A DNA stretch of 64,000 nucleotides, from assembly GCA_958296045.1 (NCBI GenBank), contig CATQHT010000001.1:496001-560000 (forward strand), in the 5' to 3' direction. This document shows positions 7,872-16,669 of this stretch, in pieces. The DNA is from Rhodothermales bacterium (lineage in GTDB: Bacteria; Bacteroidota; Rhodothermia; Rhodothermales; Bin80). Positions within the stretch are counted from its first letter, which is position 1; the number at the start of each line of letters is the position of its first letter. Made by a program: the position numbers and the translations under genes. The notes below the pieces were generated by a model, which was given only the letters and a program-made list of their open reading frames with translations, ran no database searches and was not told where the DNA came from.

Positions 7872-10850
7872 CTAGTTGTTTTTTTCACCGAAAGATAACT
7901 TCCGTTGCGCGTCCCTGTACGTAGTGGTCTTACCCTCCCTGCGAAGGGTCGGACGCTCCCCGAGCAAGGTGCTGATCAGCTTCCAATCCTCCAAATCGCG
8001 GGGGAGAACCTCAAATAATGCCTGTGCCAGTTTCCAAAACGGGCGATCCTCCAAGATGTCACGTTCGACGAGGTATCTGACAAGGTCTTGACGCTTTTCC
8101 TCCCTCCACAACAGCATGCAGCGATGAAGCACATCAATGTGGGGCGGATATTGACCATTGCCAAGACCCGGTCGATCAGCACGGTCACCAAGAACGGCAA
8201 GTCGGCACTTGGGCCCATCTACTACGAAAATCCCGCATCTTCGGGCTACTTCCATCGCGTCGCTTTGGTCACCCCCAATCTGGACCACTAACCGGGCATC
8301 GTCCCATTTCTGCTCCGCCACGCCATAGAGACTTACCCACACGTAGTAGAGCGTAGAAAGACTGTCTCCACGAAACCCACCTGCGATGGCGTCGCGGGCT
8401 GCCTGCTTGGCGAGGTCCAGAAGCTCAGGGATTTCAACTGGTCTCCCGTCCGCCTTTTCCACACGCTCGTACTTGCCAAATACACTCACGGCAGGACCAT
8501 AGCAAGCGACGATAAGGTCGGCGCCTCTAAAGCCGTAGGACCAGAAGCGCTTTACGGAGTGCCTCACGACATCCGCGATTTCATCGCGAACCTGTTTGAA
8601 AGAGACAGCGCTCCCAACAGCGCGAGGCCGGCAGGCAACGGTAACCGATGTCTCCAAGGAAGAAGTCCCCAAAGCCAAGGCCGTTTTCGGCATCTCGGTC
8701 GCAATAGGCCAAGTTGCAGTGGGGGAAAGTCCTGCCTCGAACAAGGCGGTAATTAGAGCCGTCCAGGCATCGGTGGACTGGTGCGCAAACATGACCGTTA
8801 CGAGCTTGGGCTCTCGGGCAACGCGCAGGGCCTCGCTGAAGCTCTCCGTAAGAAGCCGCTCATAGTGGATACGCGCGCGTTCATGACAACCATCATGCCG
8901 GTGCTTTAGGCTCGTTGCTTCGTCGGCCTTTGGCGTCAATGGCGTGGCAAACACTTCGGGAAACTGCGATCCCACGCTTCGCTTGAGCCAGACATAGAAA
9001 AAATCTGATAGATCTGCATAAGCGATGGCATCGTAGTATGGAGGGTCTGTAACGACGCAGTGCGCGCTGTCCGAATCGAGCGGTAGCGATGTTGCATTGT
9101 CGAGAAGAACTGTCGGCTCGGTGATCCTCGCTCCGTTGGTAATGCGTTCGTGTTCGATTACGTTGAGCATGTACCGGAGCTGTGTCGAGGCCGTCCCAGA
9201 GCTGTTGGCTAGCGGGTTAACTTCCGGGTAGTCCCAGATCATTGGAATCGCCTGTCCTCCGAACGGTGTCTCGCTCTTTTGATGGCTGGACCGCCAGCGC
9301 GTCATATTGTTGTTGAACACAGCCACCCTGTCCAGCCACAGCCCGAGGTACAGGCTGAGCGCAAGGCGATACTTCTTGTCGGGGATAGCCTGCTCCATCG
9401 CCTCCAATGCTTCATGGAGGGCGGCAACAAAAGTCTGCATCGCCACGAGCTGGCGTCGATTGAAGAGTGAGCCCCAAGTCTTCATTCCATACCGGTGAAC
9501 TCGAATCCCGGTAGAGTTCGACACGTTGCCTTTCGCGGCATTAGCATTTACTTCAGGCAGGATCAACTCCCGGGGCCGCTCGACTGGGATTTTGGCCGCG
9601 CTTCGGAAAACGGCGAAGTCGACATCTTCCACTGCCCGGTAGTCCTTTCCACTCTTTCCCTGCACGACTACACAGGCCATCTGCTCGCCCATTCGACCGG
9701 CACGCCCAGCAGCGGGGATTTCTTTTTCAGATGTAGACTGGTTGCAACATGGGCAGATCGCAGGTCCTCTTGCTCGCTTGGTTCCTTGCGTTCTCTTGAT
9801 CTCATCACCCTTTACAATTCCGAACGAAGTTCTCTTCCTATGCCGATCAACATCAAGCGTGAGCGCAACCTTCGGCGCCTTACTGCGCAAGACAAGACTG
9901 CGCAGCAACGGAATCCGCGCTTGGCACGAAGGGTTGGAGCAGGGAGTTGTTCTTGCCCATAGATACGCAAGGATTGGACGACCATCACTTCCTGCAGGAT
10001 ACAGATGCCCGATCTTCACTCGCGCCCGGTCTAGGACCCAATTCGCCCAGTACTTGAAATCGTGGGTAAGCACATTCGGGACGGGAATGTTACGCTCGAC
10101 GGGCTGACCGAATTCCTCGGCAATCGTCATTCTCGTCCCAGATTTGCCGTACTTCTGTGGGAACTTGCATGTGGCTCGCAGGATCAGATGTGCGACGGGG
10201 TTGTAGTCGTTGGCAATGGCTTGGCAGCCGAGCCGACCTGCTTCGAGTGGAATCGCGCCACCGCCAGCGAAGGGATCGAGCACCGTCGGCACCGCGCCAT
10301 TGTGAGCGATGCGAACGAGGTCACGGGCAATATGAAGAACCGCCAACCCTTGGGAGTTGCTTGGATGGCAGGTCTCCCACTTCACAAGGGAACGGTCGTC
10401 GAGCCGCTCCTTCGGAGCGGGTCGCCTCTTGCGCTGCCCAGCCTCGAATGCCAATGCCTCCGGTGACCACTTGGCGATGAACATCAGGAGGCGAGCCCGC
10501 GGCGTGTCTGGGACACCCTTGTATGGGCGATACGGATCCCTGTCAAGAATAGACTCTCGGCCGCGCCAGTAATACTTGAGATTCTCTGGGACATGTGTCG
10601 TGAGATGACGCTCCACAGCCACTCGGAAGTCGGCCGGACACTGCGGATCGTCGGGATCAGGCACGAGTGACGCAAAGACCACCGCGCGTGACGCGGGTAA
10701 GGGTCGGCGTGCCCACCAGATGTGCAAATGGCTGATGTGCGCGTGGTGGATGTTCTTGTCGCGCACGCTCTCAGCAGAGACCTCCCGGACGGGGAGTGCC
10801 ACCTCGATCAGCCGCGGACAATCGTCTGTGTTATTTCTTTGCTTGCTCAC
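7872..10850 (-). CDS. DUF1156 adenine-specific DNA methylase
   Basis: The 992-residue protein starts with LIEVALPVREVSAESVRDK and HISHLHIWWARRPLPASRAV, the hallmark N-terminal DUF1156 block. The SAM-binding motif I reads DPFAGGGAIPLEA at about residues 192-204. The catalytic motif IV DPPYYDAIAY lies at about residue 602 (nt about 9047), as expected for an N6-adenine or N4-cytosine amino-methyltransferase. It probably marks host DNA so that the helicases and ATPase of the operon spare it. The start overlaps the UvrD stop by 4 bp (ATGA), implying translational coupling. Length is normal for the family and no lesion is seen. The modified base and recognition site cannot be read from sequence. 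Confidence 0.9.
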   Translation of the reverse strand: MSKQRNNTDDCPRLIEVALPVREVSAESVRDKNIHHAHISHLHIWWARRPLPASRAVVFASLVPDPDDPQCPADFRVAVERHLTTHVPENLKYYWRGRESILDRDPYRPYKGVPDTPRARLLMFIAKWSPEALAFEAGQRKRRPAPKERLDDRSLVKWETCHPSNSQGLAVLHIARDLVRIAHNGAVPTVLDPFAGGGAIPLEAGRLGCQAIANDYNPVAHLILRATCKFPQKYGKSGTRMTIAEEFGQPVERNIPVPNVLTHDFKYWANWVLDRARVKIGHLYPAGSDGRPILAYLWARTTPCSNPSCQARIPLLRSLVLRSKAPKVALTLDVDRHRKRTSFGIVKGDEIKRTQGTKRARGPAICPCCNQSTSEKEIPAAGRAGRMGEQMACVVVQGKSGKDYRAVEDVDFAVFRSAAKIPVERPRELILPEVNANAAKGNVSNSTGIRVHRYGMKTWGSLFNRRQLVAMQTFVAALHEALEAMEQAIPDKKYRLALSLYLGLWLDRVAVFNNNMTRWRSSHQKSETPFGGQAIPMIWDYPEVNPLANSSGTASTQLRYMLNVIEHERITNGARITEPTVLLDNATSLPLDSDSAHCVVTDPPYYDAIAYADLSDFFYVWLKRSVGSQFPEVFATPLTPKADEATSLKHRHDGCHERARIHYERLLTESFSEALRVAREPKLVTVMFAHQSTDAWTALITALFEAGLSPTATWPIATEMPKTALALGTSSLETSVTVACRPRAVGSAVSFKQVRDEIADVVRHSVKRFWSYGFRGADLIVACYGPAVSVFGKYERVEKADGRPVEIPELLDLAKQAARDAIAGGFRGDSLSTLYYVWVSLYGVAEQKWDDARLVVQIGGDQSDAMEVARRCGIFVVDGPKCRLAVLGDRADRPGLGNGQYPPHIDVLHRCMLLWREEKRQDLVRYLVERDILEDRPFWKLAQALFEVLPRDLEDWKLISTLLGERPTLRREGKTTTYRDAQRKLSFGEKNN

Positions 10851-12778
10851 GTTGGTCCGCTTTCAAGGAATGTGGTGCCCGATACGGCGGCAGGTCTCGA
10901 AGAACCAAGCTCGTCGAGAAACCTAGACGCGATGGTGGGAACGTGCGTTCCATTCCGCTTCAGAACCTGCGCTCCCATTTGATAGGCCAATTTTCGCGGC
11001 AACCGCGTCACGCTCGACAAAACAAGAGAGGATCTCGTTCTTGTAGTAGCCACATAAAAGAGGCGTCTCTGTTCCTCCAGCGACTCCTCCTGTTCGACCG
11101 GTGTGCCCTTGGCCAGCGTCGGAACGAGCCCTTCTACACAGCCGACGACTATCACAAGGTCAGCTGTAAGACCTTTCGACTTGTGAAGGCTCATGACGCG
11201 GACGTAGTCAACGTCGGTCGGCAACTCAGGCTGCGTGATCCTGCGGTGGAGCGTTTTCCGAAGCTCCTGCGCGTCGAACGTGCTCCCCTCAATCGTGGAA
11301 GCTATGGAGCGGACGAGATTTGCCCAGTCTTCCTCCTGCGGGAAGATGGCATCTACAAGCGCTTGGCCTCGGATAGTTTCCAGCTCTCCAAGGCGACGCT
11401 GAAGTTCTTGGAATCGATCAACAAGTGGCTGTCCGTATGGAATGTGCAAGTCGCCTGAGGCGAGACGCTCCAAGGCCGCTCGAGGCGTTTCCTCGCTTTC
11501 TTCGCAGTGCTTCCGCAGCCGCTTCCATGCACCTTCGCACAGAGAAGGGCTCGAAAACCCGCACCAGCAGCGCAGCGCTACGCGGTCTTCGGGTTTCGCC
11601 AGCAAGGTAAGAAGCGCGAACGCCTCTTGTGCATCGTCTTTGTCAAGCGCTTGCTCGTGGAAGAGACTGTGCGCGGGAACGCTGAGACCATTTAGGGCGT
11701 CACGGATCTTGTAACCGAACTGGCGACGCGGTGCTAAGACAAGAACCTTACCGGGTATAACCTCCTTGCTCTGAATTCGAGCCCGAATAATCTCTGCGAT
11801 GCCGTTGGCCTCTTCCTCCATACTGTTCCACTGAAGTACGAGTACTTCGCCTTCTGGATTCTTCGACCATGGAGCGAGAGCACGCGGGGCTCTGCCCCGA
11901 TTGTTGTGAATCAATGCGTTCGCCATCTCTACAACCCGATGGGGACACCGGCGGCACGCTTCGAGTTCCACATCGTGCGTTCCGGGATGCGATTTGTCAA
12001 AAGTGGCGATCCCTTCCGGGTGGGCGAATCTGAATGAATAGATGGACTGGTTCTCGTCCCCGATCACAAGGAGCTGTCCGCTTTCGGCAAGCAAGTCCAA
12101 AAGATCTTGCTCCGCTCGATTGAGGTCCTGATACTCGTCGACGAGAACATGCTCAAACACTCCGCGATGCGGTGACGCCGGATTCTCCTTCAGATATCGA
12201 AGAGACTCCGGGACGAGCTCTCCTATGAGCATAGCTTGGTGGAACCGAAGCCACCCAATGAGATCCCTGTTAAAGGCTTTATCGATGTCGCCGCGCGGCC
12301 AACCAGGTTCCTCGGATTGGAGACGTGCCCACGCCGCGTTGAAGGCTCGAAGGCGGCGCTCGCGTACGCGGATGCCTCCGAAACTGCTGTCACTAAGATC
12401 TTCGACCAAGAAACGCTCCTCGAATTCCAAGAGAGGGCGCGGAACGCGGCCAGTGATTGCGAAAATCTCGGTTAGGTTCAACAGACCGAAGCAGAAGCCG
12501 TGCAGAGTTCCGGCGTGCACCTTGTCCACACCCGCTACACCTAGATCGGCCAACGCCTCTCGAAGGTCCCGGGCAGCCGTGCGCGTAAAGGTGCAGACCA
12601 GAATCCGATTTGCAGTCGCGCATTCCTGAAGCAGGCGCGCGACGCGCCGCATCAGTGCAAACGTCTTGCCTGTTCCGGGACCGGCCAGAACCCGGATCGG
12701 AGTATGGTCCAGTTCTGCTATCAACCTCGCAGGTCCCTCGAGGCCGCAATGCCATCTGAAACTGGCTTCTTGGTTCAT
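10847..12778 (-). CDS. UvrD/PcrA-like superfamily 1 helicase of the defence operon
   Basis: The 643-residue protein carries the helicase motifs in order: Walker A AGPGTGKT at about residues 32-39, motif Ia-like CTFTRTAARDLREAL, and motif II VDEYQDLN at about residue 215. Motif III is GDENQSIYSFR. Near the C terminus are VMSLHKSKGL and LFYVATTRTR (motifs V-VI). It is shorter than housekeeping UvrD (about 720 residues) and lacks its C-terminal tail. It overlaps both neighbours by 4 bp (ATGA junctions), so it belongs to the operon rather than to DNA repair. It probably unwinds or strips invading DNA with the SNF2 protein. The presence of both an SF1 and an SF2 motor in one methylase operon is notable. 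Confidence 0.88.
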   Translation of the reverse strand: MNQEASFRWHCGLEGPARLIAELDHTPIRVLAGPGTGKTFALMRRVARLLQECATANRILVCTFTRTAARDLREALADLGVAGVDKVHAGTLHGFCFGLLNLTEIFAITGRVPRPLLEFEERFLVEDLSDSSFGGIRVRERRLRAFNAAWARLQSEEPGWPRGDIDKAFNRDLIGWLRFHQAMLIGELVPESLRYLKENPASPHRGVFEHVLVDEYQDLNRAEQDLLDLLAESGQLLVIGDENQSIYSFRFAHPEGIATFDKSHPGTHDVELEACRRCPHRVVEMANALIHNNRGRAPRALAPWSKNPEGEVLVLQWNSMEEEANGIAEIIRARIQSKEVIPGKVLVLAPRRQFGYKIRDALNGLSVPAHSLFHEQALDKDDAQEAFALLTLLAKPEDRVALRCWCGFSSPSLCEGAWKRLRKHCEESEETPRAALERLASGDLHIPYGQPLVDRFQELQRRLGELETIRGQALVDAIFPQEEDWANLVRSIASTIEGSTFDAQELRKTLHRRITQPELPTDVDYVRVMSLHKSKGLTADLVIVVGCVEGLVPTLAKGTPVEQEESLEEQRRLFYVATTRTRSSLVLSSVTRLPRKLAYQMGAQVLKRNGTHVPTIASRFLDELGSSRPAAVSGTTFLESGPT

Positions 12779-15700
12779 ATGCCCTGGCCCTCGGGTCCCT
12801 CCAGAACGCCAACTTCCTGCCCCTGCAGAGCCCAGTCGTCTTCGTTGACGAAGTACTGAATCTGCCGGTACAGCATCTTGGGGCTAAGCTTAGCGGCTGG
12901 ATTTTGGATGATGTGCATCCGTGGCCGCTCACCTTTGCAAAAGGTAATGACGTATAACCAAGCCCGCTCGTCCAATTGGCGCAGTCTGTCCAACTCTGGC
13001 CCCGTCAGGATGATGGGGCCAGACTGCGCGCGACCTTTGACCTCGATGAATCGTTTTTCGCCACTAGGCCCATCAGACCGAACATCGTAATGTTCTCCAT
13101 CCAGACTTACGTCTGTGGGCGACCACCCTCGACTGCGCTCGTAGCGTAGGGCCACATTCATGGCGATGGCCTCGACCTCGTCGTCCCGCCGCATTGGGAA
13201 ACCCTGCGAGGGCGCTTTGCCGTCACTTTCCAGCGACACCACAGGGCTTGGAGCGATCAAGGCCTCTGTCAAGAGATCGGGAAGGTTGGCGGATAGCCGC
13301 ATCATGAGCTCTACCTCCTGCAGCCGTTTCGCCTTCTGGGAATTCACCTCCCCAATTCGCTTTCGAAGGCGCTCGCGTTCCTCTGCATTGTCTTCGCCCA
13401 ATAGCTGAGCTTGTTGAAGGTCGTTCAATACTCCCTGAAGCTCAAGGATAAGATCCGTAAATGCCGCATCCAGATACTCTCTGCGTACATCGCACTCCCT
13501 TGATCGAACGTCTCTCACATGGTCAAGCTGCCGTACGGTGATCTGCTCATACGCCCATTCCTCTATGGCCTCGGTGGATTTTGATTCCATGTGGGGAATC
13601 GGCATGCCCGTCTCAGGCGTGGTGCAGTTCAGGAGATACGAAGGTGAGGTCGTGCGCAAGCCAATGTGGTCGCCTACGACAACTGCCAAGCGCTCATGGG
13701 CTGTTTGTTTGCGTTGATCTGGTCGCCATTGCCGCCGCCCATCCTCGATGATTGAGCGGACCAGCCAGATCCGCTGTGGTTTGGCAATGCTGGGGTCCAC
13801 GAGCGTTGCTCCTCTGGCGAAGGCTTGGCGCGCCTCACTCATTGTCCATCCGATCATCGCATTAAACAGAGGATGTCCTGGCCCCAAGAGCTTTGTCCGC
13901 TCTGGCACGCGCACTTTGCTCGCGACGCTGATAAGTTGCTTGTCAAATACGAAGGGGGTTTCGTATTTCTCCGGTAGCACCTGCCGCTGTTCTTGAGCGT
14001 ACTTGAGGACCGCAGTGGGGATGGCACCGATGTGCCAAACCGGGAAATGATCGTCCGTGCGGATGGTCCCTCCGCACGCTGTCCACGCTCGTTCGAAAAA
14101 CCGCTGTATGAACAGGGGCTGAAGTCGGTGCTCATCCGATGCGTCACGCAGTTCGCGGGCGGACCGCAAGTCGAGACGTGAGGCCAGCGAGGTCCTCTTT
14201 TGCAGGGCTACTAGCTGCTCTGCTCGCTCGTTCGATGCCGATTTCAAGGCCGATTCAGTTTCTTGTGAAATCCCCGCTTCATCATCCGAATCAATGGCTT
14301 GTTCTATGAGCCGGACGAGGGGCACGCCTTCCAGCCACTCGTCGATCACGTCGTAGACCCGGTCGGACCCCATCTGCTCGCGCATGACGTCCATCTTCGA
14401 GAGGACCTTCTCCAAGACCGATCCCTCCCGTGTGTTTTGGGCAACCAAGTTGTAGACCCATACATCATCCGCTTGGCCGTACCGATGAATGCGCCCCATC
14501 CGCTGTTCGAGCCTGTTGGGATTCCAAGGTAGGTCCCAGTTGATCAGGTAGCGGCAGAACTGGAGGTTGATGCCTTCACCTGCGGCATCGGTCGCTACCA
14601 TGATCTTTGCCCGCGTGCGGAACTGGCGCTGCGCTCGCTTCCGCGAATCCACATCCATGCCGCCATGAATCGTGGCAATGGTGTAGCCCTTTCTCTCAAG
14701 GCGCTGGACAAGGCTGTTGAGCGTGTCTCGGTGCTCAGTGAAGATCAGTAGCTTTTCATCGTCCGAACGAATAACGTCAGAGGAATCCAAGACAGTGAGA
14801 AGCTCGCCGAATTTCGCTTCGTTATGGTTCTTCAGGCTGTCGGCAAGTAGGAAAAGCCGCTCGATCTCGGCACGCTCCTCCGCAACTTTGGCCGGATCCC
14901 CCGTTAATACTTGACGGAAAATCCGTTGATCTATACACTCGCGCTCCTCTTCGGTTAGGTCCTCGTATTCCGCAAAGTCGCGCGGATCGTTGGGGTCTAG
15001 ATCGCCCCGCAACATTCGCTTCGTTTCTGCCTCCGAACGACTTGGATTTCTAAGAATCGAGAGAACCTCCGTGAGGGCCTGCTTCCGACGGTCCAGCGTT
15101 CTGGCGATAGCGTGGAGACTGCTGGTCAGACGGCGCTGCATAACCATGAGTGTCAGTTCCACGTTTCGGTTCCTCTTTGCCTTGGCCTCCTTGCGCTTCG
15201 AACGAACATAACGTGTCACATCGTCGTAGAGGGTCTTTTCCTGGGGCGTAAGTTTGTATCCAATTGTCTTCGTATGGCGATTCTTGAAGAGTGCCTGGCC
15301 GTCCCAATCGACCATCTCCTCCTTCAGGCGACGAAGGAAGAATCGGTTCTTCGCTTCGCTGATCGGGTGCTCGGCCTCGAAGTCCTCTCCGACGGTTATA
15401 TCCCGGGGCGGTGCCTGTTGGCGTATCCGGTCGGCAACATGCTCGTCCTTCCGAAAAAGATCTTCATCGAGAAGCAGAAGTAACCGGCGGAAAGTGTCCT
15501 TTCTTCCCCGGTGCGGAGTCGCAGTGAGGAATAGAAGGTGGTCGGTCTTGCCCGTGAGCGCCTTGACTGCCAGATATCGTTTGCTCTCTTCCAGCTTCGT
15601 ACCGTATTCATATGCCGAGAGCTTGTGCGCTTCGTCGACCACCACGAAATCCCACTGCGTCGTGGATGCAGCCTTTAGGCAGCCTTCATTTCGAGCAAGG

Positions 15701-16326
15701 AAATCGATGGACGTAACGAATATGCCCTCTTCATGGCGTGAAAACTGGCCGGGGTCGGTCTTGAAGGATGCCCCGTTTACCAGCCGCGCGTATAGGCCGA
15801 ATTTTTCCTGTAGCTCTTCTTCTGCCCACTGCTTCGTCAGACCGCCAGGTGTGATGATAAGAATCTTTTGAAGAACCCCACGGAACAGCAACTCCTTGAT
15901 GACGAGCCCAGCCATAATCGTTTTGCCTGCCCCCGTGTCGTCAGCAAGCAGGAAACGGATTCTTGGCAGGGGGAGGAGATAGCGATAGACTGCCTCGACT
16001 TGGTGGGGCAATGGGTCGACGACACTGGAGTTTACCGCGAAGAGTGGGTCAAACTGGTGCGCGATGCGGATGCGCTCTGCCTCGACACCGAGAAGGAATA
16101 GCTCAGCATTGCCATCAAAGGCACGCCGCTTACCACGAACCTTGACGAGCGCTGCGAGTTCTTCCGAAGTCAGGGGGCGCCTTACCTCCTTTCTTGATTC
16201 AAGCCCTACTCCCCTAACGAGCGTCCTACCGCCGAACGGCTTAACCTCCAGGATTTCGACTAGCTCGGTCGCTTCCAAGCCCTCGACCACGTCACCAACG
16301 ATGAGCTTGCTATCGTGTTGTACCAT
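12775..16326 (-). CDS. SNF2-family helicase with C-terminal DUF3883 (DrmD-like)
   Basis: The 1183-residue protein has a SWI2/SNF2 motor: PHQVEAVYRYLLPLPRIRFL, Walker A DDTGAGKT and a DEAH box in VVVDEAHKLS. The C-terminal helicase half contains ATDAAGEGINLQFCRYLINW and RMGRIHRYGQ. The last 150 residues form a DUF3883 domain with YDVRSDG and RFIEVKGRAQSG. The D...EVK pattern resembles a PD-(D/E)XK nuclease fold, but activity is unproven. DrmD of DISARM has a similar plan. The start is taken at ATG 16326 because GGAG lies six bases upstream; a TTG 30 bp earlier is weaker. It is the first gene of the operon and faces the STAND gene across a shared upstream region. Confidence 0.9.
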   Translation of the reverse strand: MVQHDSKLIVGDVVEGLEATELVEILEVKPFGGRTLVRGVGLESRKEVRRPLTSEELAALVKVRGKRRAFDGNAELFLLGVEAERIRIAHQFDPLFAVNSSVVDPLPHQVEAVYRYLLPLPRIRFLLADDTGAGKTIMAGLVIKELLFRGVLQKILIITPGGLTKQWAEEELQEKFGLYARLVNGASFKTDPGQFSRHEEGIFVTSIDFLARNEGCLKAASTTQWDFVVVDEAHKLSAYEYGTKLEESKRYLAVKALTGKTDHLLFLTATPHRGRKDTFRRLLLLLDEDLFRKDEHVADRIRQQAPPRDITVGEDFEAEHPISEAKNRFFLRRLKEEMVDWDGQALFKNRHTKTIGYKLTPQEKTLYDDVTRYVRSKRKEAKAKRNRNVELTLMVMQRRLTSSLHAIARTLDRRKQALTEVLSILRNPSRSEAETKRMLRGDLDPNDPRDFAEYEDLTEEERECIDQRIFRQVLTGDPAKVAEERAEIERLFLLADSLKNHNEAKFGELLTVLDSSDVIRSDDEKLLIFTEHRDTLNSLVQRLERKGYTIATIHGGMDVDSRKRAQRQFRTRAKIMVATDAAGEGINLQFCRYLINWDLPWNPNRLEQRMGRIHRYGQADDVWVYNLVAQNTREGSVLEKVLSKMDVMREQMGSDRVYDVIDEWLEGVPLVRLIEQAIDSDDEAGISQETESALKSASNERAEQLVALQKRTSLASRLDLRSARELRDASDEHRLQPLFIQRFFERAWTACGGTIRTDDHFPVWHIGAIPTAVLKYAQEQRQVLPEKYETPFVFDKQLISVASKVRVPERTKLLGPGHPLFNAMIGWTMSEARQAFARGATLVDPSIAKPQRIWLVRSIIEDGRRQWRPDQRKQTAHERLAVVVGDHIGLRTTSPSYLLNCTTPETGMPIPHMESKSTEAIEEWAYEQITVRQLDHVRDVRSRECDVRREYLDAAFTDLILELQGVLNDLQQAQLLGEDNAEERERLRKRIGEVNSQKAKRLQEVELMMRLSANLPDLLTEALIAPSPVVSLESDGKAPSQGFPMRRDDEVEAIAMNVALRYERSRGWSPTDVSLDGEHYDVRSDGPSGEKRFIEVKGRAQSGPIILTGPELDRLRQLDERAWLYVITFCKGERPRMHIIQNPAAKLSPKMLYRQIQYFVNEDDWALQGQEVGVLEGPEGQGI

Positions 16327-16669
16327 CGATGGCTCCTGCTGGCTCGAACTGATCAATGTTCTCGGTTGGTGACCGATGCGCTTCCGGTGACCGTTTGTGC
16401 TGCATATGGTATTGCTTCGATTTATAGAGGCCCAGGGAACAAAGCTAACGCTCTATATTACGGAAACTTGCCAACCTATGCGCGCGTCCGACGCGGCTGC
16501 TGTGAGCCGAAAGAAGTGCGACTGTCGTCAGAGATTCCGATATTTGTCGGTGTCTCACCTTCACTTCTGCCTGCAGACTGGTGGCGAGCGGCCACGCGGT
16601 TGCCAACGTTAGAACGGTGAGTCATTGCTGGGTATGGCATGCATTTCTAAAGAGATAGCTGGTGTTGAT
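16327..16669. promoter_or_regulatory. Divergent upstream region between helicase operon and STAND gene
   Basis: These 343 bp separate the start codons of two large defence genes read in opposite directions, so promoters for both must lie here or nearby. I found no protein-coding frame and no obvious operator palindrome. Individual -35/-10 boxes could not be assigned with confidence. Confidence 0.45.

Noticed and set aside
3851-16326. Canonical DISARM or BREX
   Set aside because: No DUF1998 DrmB, no PLD DrmC, no DrmA; no PglZ, BrxL or BrxC. Only the SNF2-DUF3883 and methylase parts are shared.
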